A DNA stretch of 64,000 nt from CAYUPI01 sp964446585 (GTDB lineage Bacteria; Verrucomicrobiota; Verrucomicrobiia; Limisphaerales; UBA8199). Made by a program: the position numbers and the translations under genes. The DNA is taken from the NCBI GenBank assembly GCA_964446585.1, contig CAYUPI010000015.1:1-64000 (forward strand), read 5' to 3'. Below are positions 6,945-15,540 of this stretch, piece by piece. A model generated the notes under the pieces. It searched no databases and was not told the DNA's origin. It was given only the letters and a program-made list of their open reading frames with translations. Position 1 is the stretch's first letter. Each line of letters begins with the position of its first letter.

Positions 6945-8579
6945 GTGAAAACTCCAAGCCTTGGCGGTCCACCGCCACCCACCCCGACGAAATCTGTTTG
7001 TCAAAAACGCTGCGCAGATGATCGGACGATTCGGGTCGAACCAACCCGAGGAAAACAGACCATCCTTTTCCGCCGACTTGGTTTAGTTGCGCTCGTTATC
7101 AGCATTGTTTTCTTTGGTTTCCGGGCCACGGCTCAAGACCTTGCGTCCTTCGAAAAGCGGCTGACGGAATTTCGTTTGCCAAGCGGGCTGACCTTCCTGA
7201 TTTATGAGCGTTCGGAAGCGCCGGTAGTTTCCTTCTTTACCTATGTCGATGTAGGCGCGGCCCAGGAGGTGCCGGGCATCACCGGCCTGGCGCACATGTT
7301 CGAGCACATGGCCTTCAAGGGGACATCGAAAATCGGCACGACGAATTACGCGAAGGAAAAAATGGCCCTGGACAAGATCGATCGCGCCTACCATGCCTAC
7401 GATCAGGAGCGGCACAAGACAGGCGGGCCGGATCCCGAAAAACTTAAAGCGCTCGAAAAAGCCTGGAAAGATGCGCAAGAAGAGGCCGATTCATACGGCT
7501 TGAAGAACGAGTTCGGTGAGATCATCGATCGCGAGGGAGGAGTTGGCCTGAATGCCGGCACCAGTTCCGACTCGACGGTTTATTTTTACTCCCTACCTGC
7601 CAACAAGCTGGAGCTGTGGGCGCACCTGGAGTCCGAGCGATTTCTCGACCCGGTCTTCCGGGAGTTTTACAAGGAGCGCGACGTCGTGATGGAAGAGCGC
7701 CGATTGCGCACCGACAGCCAGCCCATCGGCCGCCTTCTGGAGCAATTCAACGCGGTGGCTTTCACCGCCCACCCGTATAAACAACCCGTCGTTGGCTACA
7801 TGAGCGACTTGCTCTCCTTCTCCCGCGAGGATGCCGCGCACTTCTACAAGACTTATTATGTGCCCAGCAACATTGTCATCGGCATCGTGGGAGACATCAA
7901 GGCCAAGGATGCCATCCCCGTCTTGAAGCGCTATTTTGGCCGGATCCCTGCCGGGCCACCGCCGGCTCCGGTGCGCACCGTCGAGCCGGTCCAGATTGCC
8001 GAGCGGGAAGTGCGCATTCCCGACAAGTCACAGCCCATTTATATCGAGGGTTACCATAAGCCGGCCGCTACGGATCCTGAGGAGGCAATTTATGCCGCTA
8101 TTTCGGATTTGCTGTCCAGCGGCCGAACGGCCCGGCTGTATCGCAGCCTGGTGCGGGACAAGAAAATCGCCGCTCAGGCAGGAGCCTTTCCCGGTTTTCC
8201 CGGGACCAAGTACCCGAATGAGATGATTTTCTTCGCGGTTCCTACTCCGGGCCATGGGAACGAGGTAGTGCAAAAGGCTCTCCGAGAGGAAATCGACAAA
8301 CTCAAACAGGAACTGGTGACCGACGACGAACTTAAAATGGTGAAGACTCGGGCCAAGGCGAACTTGATCCGCGGCCTGGCCAACAACAGCGGGATCGCCG
8401 GCGCCCTGGCCCGCTACCAAACTCTTTACGGAGATTGGCGAGAGTTGTTCCGTTCGGTCGAGAAGATTGACAAAGTCAGCAAAGACGATATCCAGCGGAT
8501 CGCCAAGCGAACGTTCATTCCCACTAACCGTACCGTGGCGATGATCGTCAACGAAAACCCACCGGCCGCCACGAACTAA
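6945..8579 (+). CDS. M16 family zinc metallopeptidase, catalytic subunit
   Basis: The 544-residue protein starts at GTG 6945. A hydrophobic segment at about 45-60 (LGLVALVISIVFFGF, then ATAQ) acts as signal peptide or anchor, so the first 40 residues may be over-long. The inverted zinc motif HxxEH is intact (His117, Glu120, His121, in 'LAHMFEHMAFKGT'), and the distal Glu lies in 'VVMEERR' near 250. About 60 charged, helical residues (135-195) are inserted just after the zinc motif. The C-terminal M16 half has 'SSGRTARLYRSLVRDKKIA'. It is followed after 13 bases by a paralogue without the zinc motif, so the two should form the usual active/inactive periplasmic heterodimer that degrades short peptides. 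Confidence 0.9.
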   Translation: MKTPSLGGPPPPTPTKSVCQKRCADDRTIRVEPTRGKQTILFRRLGLVALVISIVFFGFRATAQDLASFEKRLTEFRLPSGLTFLIYERSEAPVVSFFTYVDVGAAQEVPGITGLAHMFEHMAFKGTSKIGTTNYAKEKMALDKIDRAYHAYDQERHKTGGPDPEKLKALEKAWKDAQEEADSYGLKNEFGEIIDREGGVGLNAGTSSDSTVYFYSLPANKLELWAHLESERFLDPVFREFYKERDVVMEERRLRTDSQPIGRLLEQFNAVAFTAHPYKQPVVGYMSDLLSFSREDAAHFYKTYYVPSNIVIGIVGDIKAKDAIPVLKRYFGRIPAGPPPAPVRTVEPVQIAEREVRIPDKSQPIYIEGYHKPAATDPEEAIYAAISDLLSSGRTARLYRSLVRDKKIAAQAGAFPGFPGTKYPNEMIFFAVPTPGHGNEVVQKALREEIDKLKQELVTDDELKMVKTRAKANLIRGLANNSGIAGALARYQTLYGDWRELFRSVEKIDKVSKDDIQRIAKRTFIPTNRTVAMIVNENPPAATN

Positions 8580-8592
8580 CTGGGAGAACGAA

Positions 8593-10728
8593 ATGAAGAC
8601 ACCAACCCTCCAGTTCCTGCTAGCCACCACATTAGCGGCCGCCCTTACGCGCAGCGCCACCGCCCAGGTCAAGGACTATCGCGAAATCAAATTCCCGGCA
8701 CTTCCCACGTTCAATATCCCGAAACCGACGGTGTTCACGCTTGCGAACGGATTGCAAGTGTTCCTTCTGGAAGACCACGAACTTCCTTTGATCAACGTTA
8801 CCGCGCGGATTCGTACCGGCTCGAATTACGAACCCGCTGAAAAAACCGGTCTCGCCAGTCTGCTGGGAGCCGTCCAACGAACGGGCGGGACCTCGCGCCA
8901 GACCGGGGACCAGATCGACGACTTCCTGGCCGCTCGCGCCGCGTCCATCGAGACCAGCATTGGCGAGGATTCCGGCTTCGCCAGCATGAACTGCCTGAAA
9001 CAGGATTTTGCGGACATTTTCAAAGTCTTCGGCGAAATCCTTCGCGCGCCGGCATTTGCGCAGGAGAAACTGGATCTGGCGAAGGTAGCCGAGAACACCG
9101 GGATCGCCCGGCGGAATGACAACGTTGGCGGCATCACTCAGCGAGAAATTACGCGGCTGGTTTATGGGCCGGACTCCCCGCTGGCGCGGAACACGGAATA
9201 CTCCACCATCAAGGCCGTCACGCGCGATGACCTGGTTGCCTGGCATAAAAAATACTACCAGCCAAACAGCATCCTCCTGGGGGTGTCCGGCGATTTTAGC
9301 GCGGCCGAGATGCGGCAAAAAATCGAGGAGGTGTTCGGCGATTGGCCCAAGGGCCTGGAGTTTTCCGCTCCGCCCGTGGCGTATCAAAAGGAGACCGTGC
9401 CCGGATATTATTTCATTGAGAAACCCGATGTTAACCAGGCGAACATCGTTTTCGGCCACTTGGGAATCGAGACTCGCAATCCGGACTATTTCGCTGCCCA
9501 GGTAATGAATGAAGTGCTTGGGGGCGGCTTTGCGAGCCGTATGTTCAGCAACGTGCGTTCGAAGCAGGGCCTCGCGTACAGCGTCTATGGCTCCCTGGAC
9601 TCCGATTATTACCAGCCCGGGTTATTCCGAGCGGGCTTGCAAACCAAGTCCTCCACAACCACCAAGGCCATCGCCGCCGTAAAGGCTGAGATCGCCGGCA
9701 TCATTGACCACCCTCCTACCGAGGCCGAATTGAAGCGGGCCAAAGACGCGATTCTCAATTCCTTCATTTTCCATTACGACAGCAAATCCAAGGTCCTTTC
9801 CCAACAGATGACTTACGCGTTCTATGGCTTGCCGTCGGACTTCCTGGAGCAGTACCGCGCGAATATCGAGAAGGTCGCCAGCGCCGACGTCGCCCGCGTG
9901 GCCAGGCAATACATTCACCCGGACAAGATGGCGATTCTAGTCGTGGGCAAATCGGCCGACTTTGACCAACCGCTGAGCAATTTGGGCAAAGTGACGTCTA
10001 TCGACATCACCATTCCGCCGCCTCCGGACACTACGCCCAAAGTCGCGAAAAACGCCGCCGCTCTTGAGGCCGGAAAACAAACCTGGACGAAGGTCGCCAA
10101 AGCCCTGGGAGGTGACGTGTTGAAAAAGGCGGAGACTGTCCGCGCCGGCGCGAGTGTCGCGCTCAAGATGGGGGGTCAATCGATGTCGTTGAAGCAGAAT
10201 ACGACAATTGTATTCCCGGACAAAGTGCGCCAGGCAATCACCACGCCTCTGGGCGATCAGACCGTCGTCATCAACGGCGGGGACGGCTTCATGGTGATGG
10301 GCGACAAAGTCCAGGCGCTGCCCGCTGCCGTGTTGCAGGAACAGACCAAAGAGGAGGGACGAAACCTGGTTTACCTGCTGCATTACTATGACGATCCAGC
10401 CATGGAGATTTTGGCGGCGGGCGAGGAGAAAATCGATGGAGCCGACTGCCAGATTGTGGCTCTGACATTTAAGGGGGTCGAGTCGAGGTTGTGGATAGCG
10501 CCGGACGGCAAAATACTTAAACAGACGTACCAGGGGATGAATCCCCTAACGCGAACTCCCGGCATGATCGAGAGTATCCTCTCCGACTACCAACCCGAAG
10601 GCGCGCTGCTAGTCCCGCGCCATCAAGTCCGCAAGATCGATGGCGAGGAGCTGATGACCATCACGCACGATTCCCTCGAGATTAATCCAAAGATTGATTT
10701 GAACCTATTCAAGAAACCGGCGGGATGA
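8593..10728 (+). CDS. M16 family peptidase-like subunit, non-catalytic, with extra C-terminal domain
   Basis: A 711-residue secreted protein (signal MKTPTLQFLLATTLAAALTRSATAQ). The position of HxxEH reads 'GLASLLGAVQRTGG', so both His and the Glu are replaced. The substrate-binding Arg/Tyr pair of non-catalytic M16 partners is kept in 'VRSKQGLAYSVYG'. M16 subunits are normally about 420-460 residues. Here about 230 residues follow (from roughly 480), beta-rich and including 'LWIAPDGKILKQTYQG', which look like a LolA/outer-membrane-lipoprotein-sorting fold (inference). It starts 13 bases after the catalytic subunit, with gggagaacgaa as ribosome site, so it belongs to the same transcript. Confidence 0.88.
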   Translation: MKTPTLQFLLATTLAAALTRSATAQVKDYREIKFPALPTFNIPKPTVFTLANGLQVFLLEDHELPLINVTARIRTGSNYEPAEKTGLASLLGAVQRTGGTSRQTGDQIDDFLAARAASIETSIGEDSGFASMNCLKQDFADIFKVFGEILRAPAFAQEKLDLAKVAENTGIARRNDNVGGITQREITRLVYGPDSPLARNTEYSTIKAVTRDDLVAWHKKYYQPNSILLGVSGDFSAAEMRQKIEEVFGDWPKGLEFSAPPVAYQKETVPGYYFIEKPDVNQANIVFGHLGIETRNPDYFAAQVMNEVLGGGFASRMFSNVRSKQGLAYSVYGSLDSDYYQPGLFRAGLQTKSSTTTKAIAAVKAEIAGIIDHPPTEAELKRAKDAILNSFIFHYDSKSKVLSQQMTYAFYGLPSDFLEQYRANIEKVASADVARVARQYIHPDKMAILVVGKSADFDQPLSNLGKVTSIDITIPPPPDTTPKVAKNAAALEAGKQTWTKVAKALGGDVLKKAETVRAGASVALKMGGQSMSLKQNTTIVFPDKVRQAITTPLGDQTVVINGGDGFMVMGDKVQALPAAVLQEQTKEEGRNLVYLLHYYDDPAMEILAAGEEKIDGADCQIVALTFKGVESRLWIAPDGKILKQTYQGMNPLTRTPGMIESILSDYQPEGALLVPRHQVRKIDGEELMTITHDSLEINPKIDLNLFKKPAG

Positions 10729-10759
10729 TCGGAGGCTGACGGTACCGACTGGCGGGAAT

Positions 10760-12694
10760 CTAGAATTTCATGAACTGCAAGGCGGCGGTCACCGTCGGAT
10801 CATTCTCTTTGGTGGCGTTGACGATTTCGGAGATGTGGCTCTCGTGTGGGATATAGACCAACTCACACTTGACTCCTTCCTGCCGCAAAGCCTGATAAAA
10901 CTCGCGCGCAAGGGCCGGCAAACCGAAATAGTCCCACTGGCAGTAGGTCACCATAAAAGGCGACGCCCCCGCCTTCACGTGGAACAGCGGCGACGCGTCT
11001 CTGCGGGCTGCCGGATCTTTGCCAAACACAGACTCCTGGCTTTCGCCCCGCGTCAGGTTGTACACGCCGCTGAGTGCCAAAACGCCACGGATGAGTTTAG
11101 GAGAGAGTTGATAGGCCGCCAGATAGTGCGAGTCCAACGCGAGCAGGGCCGCCAGGTGGCCGCCCGCCGAATGGCCCGCCACATAAATGCGGTTCGTGTC
11201 GCCCCCGTACTCGGCCACATGCCGAATCGTCCACGCGAATGCCGCCGCCACGTCTTCGATCTGTGCCGGGTGCGGATGTTTCGGGGCCAACCGGTAACTC
11301 GGCACGACAGTGACATATCCTGCGCGCGCGTAGCGGTTTCCCAGCGGCGGGTAGTTCGAGCGATCCCCGGATTTCCAGGCTCCGCCATGAATGAAAAAGA
11401 AAACCGGTTCCGATGTTTTGCTTTTAGGCCGATAGATATCCAGCTTGTGCTTGCCGGCGTCCTCCTCGGCGCCCTCGCGGTAGGTGATATCCTTGAGCGC
11501 TTCGACGTCCGGTGAAAGCTCCCTTGATGGCAGCCGCATGTCCGCCGGTCCGAGCGTTCTTAGGTAAATCGGATTGGAATAGATCCACGGGCGGTCTTCT
11601 CCGTCCACAGTCAACCAGGCCTCGAGCCGATAAGCCCCCGGCTCCTTGGTCTGGAAAGTCAGGTTCGTGCCTGTCGCTTCCTGGATCATCGCTCCCTTGT
11701 GAAACAAGCGCAGCCGGGCAGGCACAGGCGTTGCCGCCATGACACGCGTATTTCCCATCATCGGGGCCGTGTCGCCCATTGGAAATACTCCTAAATTGTT
11801 CACCGCGCCAAAGCTGAACCCGGTGGGATCGCACAGCCAGTCATGCGCCACGTAAGCGTGTCCGTTCGTCAGCGCCTCGCGAATCTGGGGCTCAGTCAAT
11901 TCCTGGGCCAGAATGTGCGTGGTCAGGTTTCGGAAACTTATCTCGTACGGATCCAACGTCACCCCGTTCAGAATGACGTTTTGATGTGCATCATTTGCGC
12001 CGATGCCCGTAAAGGGTTTCTTTTCGTTTTCCTGGTCCCATTTGGTGAAAATCTCCTGGTGATAATCTGGCCTGGCGGCGGAGAACTCGTCAGGGAAAGC
12101 ATGAAAATTATCCACCACGGTTCGCCAACGGTCAGTGTCTCCGACGGCCGCAGTCAGGTAAGACTCCAGTCCTTCGTCGAGCTTCCTATCGGTGTGGCGA
12201 TTGCAGATTTCCATGCCAACCAGGCCTTCAGTGGCAGCGTCGTAGTGCTTTTCGATCTGCGACAAGAATCGCAGGCCGCTGCCGGGAATCGGTTTGCCAT
12301 CCGCTCCATAATCCGGAAACCACAAAGTTTCATCGCTGGTTTCCGATCCGGCAATAAACAACACGCCCTCGCGCAACCCGCGCCAGGCGTCCGCTTTGGG
12401 ACCGTCATGCTCCGTCATCATCACCACGCGGACGCCGGCTTTGCGGGCGGCGGCCAACAGCTCTTGCCGCGTGCCCTTGGTGTGTTCGGCGTCTTCCGCA
12501 TGGGCGTGAATAATCGCGCGAAAATCCTCATACACGCCGTGGCTCGGAGGCGGACGGCGTTCGCGCTGAAATCGGAGCCGCGCCTCGTGGGCTGCTTGCA
12601 GATGCGGCCGCTCGAGCCGTTGCGACGAAGTAAAGGCTTGATTAGTGGCTGTGTCGGCTCTGGCGATGGTCGCCACGACCACACAAGTCAGCAT
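10760..12694 (-). CDS. PHP-type metallohydrolase fused to BD-FAE-like esterase
   Basis: About 644 residues from ATG 12694. The open frame extends to 12802, but that part encodes the attttgg tandem repeat and is excluded. Residues 1-15 are a signal peptide. Residues about 55-300 form a PHP-like domain with His63-x-His65 ('IIHAHAED'), 'MMTEHDGP' and 'GIGANDAHQ' as likely metal ligands. A beta-sandwich linker follows. The last 240 residues are an alpha/beta hydrolase of the BD-FAE/esterase type, with oxyanion 'FFIHGGAWKSGDRSN' and nucleophile elbow 'VAGHSAGGHLAALLAL'; the catalytic His is probably in 'IPHESHISE'. Both halves look intact. The order suggests a secreted enzyme that first hydrolyses a phospho- or cyclic bond and then an ester, but the substrate is unknown. 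Confidence 0.8.
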   Translation of the reverse strand: MLTCVVVATIARADTATNQAFTSSQRLERPHLQAAHEARLRFQRERRPPPSHGVYEDFRAIIHAHAEDAEHTKGTRQELLAAARKAGVRVVMMTEHDGPKADAWRGLREGVLFIAGSETSDETLWFPDYGADGKPIPGSGLRFLSQIEKHYDAATEGLVGMEICNRHTDRKLDEGLESYLTAAVGDTDRWRTVVDNFHAFPDEFSAARPDYHQEIFTKWDQENEKKPFTGIGANDAHQNVILNGVTLDPYEISFRNLTTHILAQELTEPQIREALTNGHAYVAHDWLCDPTGFSFGAVNNLGVFPMGDTAPMMGNTRVMAATPVPARLRLFHKGAMIQEATGTNLTFQTKEPGAYRLEAWLTVDGEDRPWIYSNPIYLRTLGPADMRLPSRELSPDVEALKDITYREGAEEDAGKHKLDIYRPKSKTSEPVFFFIHGGAWKSGDRSNYPPLGNRYARAGYVTVVPSYRLAPKHPHPAQIEDVAAAFAWTIRHVAEYGGDTNRIYVAGHSAGGHLAALLALDSHYLAAYQLSPKLIRGVLALSGVYNLTRGESQESVFGKDPAARRDASPLFHVKAGASPFMVTYCQWDYFGLPALAREFYQALRQEGVKCELVYIPHESHISEIVNATKENDPTVTAALQFMKF

Positions 12695-12743
12695 TTGAGC
12701 GCGCCTTAAGATTGTAGCAGCCGACGTAAGGAGGCTCTGATCA

Positions 12744-12771
12744 ATTTTGGATTTTGGATTTTGGATTTTGG
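12744..12771. repeat. Tandem 7-base repeat (attttgg x4)
   Basis: Four perfect head-to-tail copies of attttgg, followed by a partial fifth copy, lie in the divergent region between the PHP-esterase and ceramidase-like genes. Read as protein on the minus strand it gives the Lys/Ile/Gln-rich low-complexity N-terminus of the over-extended frame, which is why the start of that gene was moved inward. Slipped-strand variation here could change the spacing between the divergent promoters. Confidence 0.75.
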
Positions 12772-12880
12772 ATTTTTCTGTCAGAGCCTGTGGTTGTTGC
12801 ATATCCTTCGTCTCGGTAATTGTGGTTCCAGTTACGTCGCGGCGACTGTATCATCCCTCAAAAGTCTTTCCAATACCTCC

Positions 12881-14287
12881 ATGAGAAAAGGAATCGGCCG
12901 AATCATCCTGCGAATTGCTGCCGCTCTTGCCGTCCTCGTCGCCGTGACGTTAGTGGCCTGCCTCGACGGTGTTGATTACCGGCCATACTTTCGGCAGCAA
13001 TATTATGCCGAGACTGCAGCGCGGTTACGCCTTCGCGAGGCGACCAACACGATCTCGCACGGCGAGCTGAGCGCCGGTTTCGGCCGCGCGCGGCTGACGC
13101 CGACGGTAAGCGCGCCGGCAGATGATCCGGTACACGGCCAATTCCGCGCGCTGGCGCTTGCGGGCTACGGCGAGCGGAGAGGGCATCCCGCCACGGGAGC
13201 CCACGACGATCTTTACGTCAAGGCCGTAGCCCTGCGCGTGGGTGACCGTTTGGGCGTGATGCTCGGCGCCGACGCGTTAATTATTCCACGCGAAGTAGCC
13301 GACGCCGCGGCCGTGCGGCTGGCGCAGGAACTGGGATTGGGCCGCGAACAACTCTATTTCAGCGCCACCCACACTCACTGCAGCCTGGGGGGTTGGGGTG
13401 AAGGCGTGGCCGGCGAGGCTTTTGCCGGGAAGTTTCAGCCGGGAGCGCGAAGCTGGTTCGCCGACCGCATTGTCGCGGCCGTTCGTGAAGCCGTTGCAGA
13501 TTTGAAGCTCGCCTCCTTCGGCCACGGCGGTTTTGCGGCGCCCGAGTTCGTCCGAAACCGACTGGTCGGGAAATTGGGCCGCGTGGATCCCGAGTTCAGT
13601 TTCGTCGTGCTGAAGCAGAGCAATGGCAGGCAGGCGGTGCTGGGGAGCTACGCCGCCCACGCGACTGTTTTGTCCGGCTCGGTGATGGAGTTTAGCGCGG
13701 ATTATCCAGGCTACTGGCAACGCGCCGTCGAGCAGGCCACCGGCGGCATGGCAGTCTTCCTGGCCGGCGAGGTCGGCAGCCACGGCCCTTCGCCCGGGGA
13801 GGGTGGATTCAAAGGTGCCGAGCGGATGGGTCAGGCGCTCGCGCAGATGCTGATTGAACGGCTGTCTCAGATCGCCATGACTAACCAAATCGCGTTCAGC
13901 ACGCTCGGCCTCGACGTGTCCCTACCCTCCCTGAACGTCCGAATCAGCGACGGCGTCCGGGTTCGACCCTGGCTCGCGGGAAAGTTGCTGCCGGCGGCCA
14001 GGAAGAGCTTTCTCCAGGTCTTCCGGCTGGATGGTTCTCTTTGGATCTCGACTCCATGCGATTTCAGTGGTGAGCTTGCGCTCGGAATCAAAGACTCTCT
14101 TCGTGCGCGAGGTTTCAGCGCCAGCATCACTAGCTTCAACGGGGACTACATCGGCTACGTGATTCTCCACCGGTACTACCACATGGACGGTTACGAGCCC
14201 CGGCTGATGTCCTTCTTCGGGCCGTATGTTCCCGATTACCTGGACGAACTCATCCAAACCATGGCGCTGAATGTCGTGAGTCAATAG
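12881..14287 (+). CDS. Neutral ceramidase-like secreted or membrane-anchored hydrolase
   Basis: A 468-residue protein from ATG 12881. An upstream in-frame extension to 12761 runs through the tandem repeat and is unlikely. An N-terminal transmembrane or signal segment (IILRIAAALAVLVAVTLVAC) is followed by a domain typical of the neutral/alkaline non-lysosomal ceramidase N-terminal family. It has 'SAGFGRARLTP', 'HDDLYVKAVALRVGD', the zinc-site 'SATHTHCSLGGWGEG' and 'GSYAAHATVLSG'. It is shorter than full ceramidases (600 or more residues) and lacks their C-terminal Ig-like domain, so ceramide as substrate is uncertain. Many short bacterial members are found in Planctomycetes and Verrucomicrobia. 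It is divergent from the PHP-esterase gene. Confidence 0.82.
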   Translation: MRKGIGRIILRIAAALAVLVAVTLVACLDGVDYRPYFRQQYYAETAARLRLREATNTISHGELSAGFGRARLTPTVSAPADDPVHGQFRALALAGYGERRGHPATGAHDDLYVKAVALRVGDRLGVMLGADALIIPREVADAAAVRLAQELGLGREQLYFSATHTHCSLGGWGEGVAGEAFAGKFQPGARSWFADRIVAAVREAVADLKLASFGHGGFAAPEFVRNRLVGKLGRVDPEFSFVVLKQSNGRQAVLGSYAAHATVLSGSVMEFSADYPGYWQRAVEQATGGMAVFLAGEVGSHGPSPGEGGFKGAERMGQALAQMLIERLSQIAMTNQIAFSTLGLDVSLPSLNVRISDGVRVRPWLAGKLLPAARKSFLQVFRLDGSLWISTPCDFSGELALGIKDSLRARGFSASITSFNGDYIGYVILHRYYHMDGYEPRLMSFFGPYVPDYLDELIQTMALNVVSQ

Positions 14288-14363
14288 CGATAAGGAAGAT
14301 GAAAAGTCGCAGGTAAGGCTCATGAGTCAGCAGGCTAAAGAGCCTGAAGCTTTGGTTCGTTGA

Positions 14364-14753
14364 TCAAGCTGACCACGGGACGGACTGCGGAGAACGTTTG
14401 GGAGTTCGCCAGAAAGAAATTCCAGTGCTATGGACACGAATCACGCATCCCATTCGTTTTGCCTGCGTGTTGAAGGTCGGATGCCGCAAAAAGAGGCGCA
14501 CGAACTCTGCCGCTTCGCGCCGCTTCACGTCCAACCATACCAGGCAATAGTTCGCGTGCATCCAATCGCGTCGATAATAATCCTGGTCCAAACTAAGAAA
14601 GGTGGGCTGAGGTAGGCGATGGAGCACCGTGATTAGGACCTCATCAGCGGCGCCCCGGGCCGCCACGTCAACGCCGATGGAGCGAAAACGTATCCGCCAC
14701 TTACGCAGCAATTGCCGCTGGCTGGCGGGCAAATTTTCGTCGAGCACCAACAT
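14364..14753 (-). CDS. DUF5615 PIN-like toxin
   Basis: A 129-residue protein beginning MLVLDENLPASQRQLLRKW, the 'DENLP' motif of DUF5615/Mut7-C-like PIN-fold proteins, with further acidic positions in 'TFLSLDQDYYRRDW' (about residue 55). These Asp/Glu residues fit a PIN-type ribonuclease centre. The C-terminal 35 residues are basic and unusual. It starts inside the last 53 bases of the upstream DUF433 gene in another frame, as is common for this toxin-antitoxin family. Genetic context (DUF433 antitoxin) supports the role. RNase activity is inferred, not shown. Confidence 0.78.
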   Translation of the reverse strand: MLVLDENLPASQRQLLRKWRIRFRSIGVDVAARGAADEVLITVLHRLPQPTFLSLDQDYYRRDWMHANYCLVWLDVKRREAAEFVRLFLRHPTFNTQAKRMGCVIRVHSTGISFWRTPKRSPQSVPWSA

Positions 14754-15012
14754 TGAAACCCTTGAATGGCTTGTGCTTGACTACTAGCGGGGCGATTGCA
14801 ATCGCTTCCCCAATCGCCTCGCCTGCCACCCGTCCGTCCCACTCGCGCGAGATTTCATCCCAGGAAAGGCCTTCTTCGAGCTGTTCCAGGACCAGCCAAA
14901 CCATAATGCGGGTGCCCTTAAAGGTTGGCTGGCCACCGCAAATCTTCGAGTCTGCGACGATATGCCGCCCGAGCTCAATTCGGCGGTGGTTTCCGTTCGT
15001 TCTCGCCTTCAT
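14701..15012 (-). CDS. DUF433 antitoxin
   Basis: A 102-residue protein from ATG 15012 (MKARTNGNHRRIELG). An upstream in-frame start at 15105 would overlap the decayed lipoprotein copy and is not favoured. The DUF433 core is clear: 'HIVADSKICGGQPTFKGTRIMVW' (given as the hallmark GGxPxxxGTRI region) and 'LEEGLSWDEISREW'. This is a winged-helix-like DNA-binding domain found in antitoxins. The normal domain ends near residue 70. The last 30 residues, 'KHKPFKGFNVGARRK' onward, overlap the start of the DUF5615 toxin gene and may be the toxin-neutralising tail. The promoter probably lies at 15013-15060 and would be autorepressed if typical. Confidence 0.78.
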   Translation of the reverse strand: MKARTNGNHRRIELGRHIVADSKICGGQPTFKGTRIMVWLVLEQLEEGLSWDEISREWDGRVAGEAIGEAIAIAPLVVKHKPFKGFNVGARRKFARQPAAIAA

Positions 15013-15120
15013 GCTGATGCAGCAAAATATGGTACTATGCATACCTGATTGCAAGCTGCCGTCGGAGCTATTTGCTCCTCTTCGCCGCCTGGGGACTCGC
15101 CACACTCCACCACCTCCGTC

Positions 15121-15401
15121 TCAAGGTCGATTTGTCTCCACTTCCCCCTGGCGTACGCATAGGCCGCCACAACTCCGGCAACCAGCCCCACCATCACCGT
15201 GTCTCCAATCATTGCGATGGGGGTCATCGCAACCCGGACGATAGTTGCGTTGCCCTGCAGATATATCGGCAGCTCATACGGACCTTCGGTCGCGCCGTTG
15301 TGGTGCAGGAGAGATTCCTGGCCGTTGGTCTGGAAGGACATCGCGACCCGTGGGATAGTTGTGGCCGGGGGGTTGGTCGCTTTCGGTGGAGCGGCGCACA
15401 C
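15121..15401 (-). pseudogene. Decayed 3' copy of the neighbouring lipoprotein gene
   Basis: This segment is clearly related at both DNA and protein level to the 3' half of the lipoprotein gene at 17839-18453. Shared stretches include 'NGQExLLHxNGAxEGPY' and 'GDTVMVGLVAxxVAAYAYA'. Similarity begins abruptly at Val-Cys-Ala (15401), and no signal peptide or 5' half is found upstream. Near the 3' end one base is missing relative to the intact gene, so the frame runs past the original stop; that stop (tca on the plus strand, 15121-15123) is still present out of frame. An open frame therefore continues to 15009 but is probably meaningless. Best read as a truncated, frameshifted duplicate. Confidence 0.7.
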
Positions 15402-15540
15402 CGGGATCTCGCGTCGCGGCGGAATCCGGGTAAGGCCACGTCAGATTGGACGCATTTGCCTTTGAAAAGCATATTCTCAGGAAATCAATACGATTACCAA
15501 GACTGTTCTGTCTCCGGCGAAGTCAGCGCAGGTTGTCGGT

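Noticed and set aside
12695..12802. N-terminal extension of the PHP-esterase fusion
   Set aside because: It translates the attttgg tandem repeat; the ATG at 12694 leads directly into a signal peptide.
15009..15120. Extension of the decayed lipoprotein copy to a stop at 15009
   Set aside because: The extension arises from a one-base shift that bypasses the original stop; its sequence has no counterpart in the intact gene.
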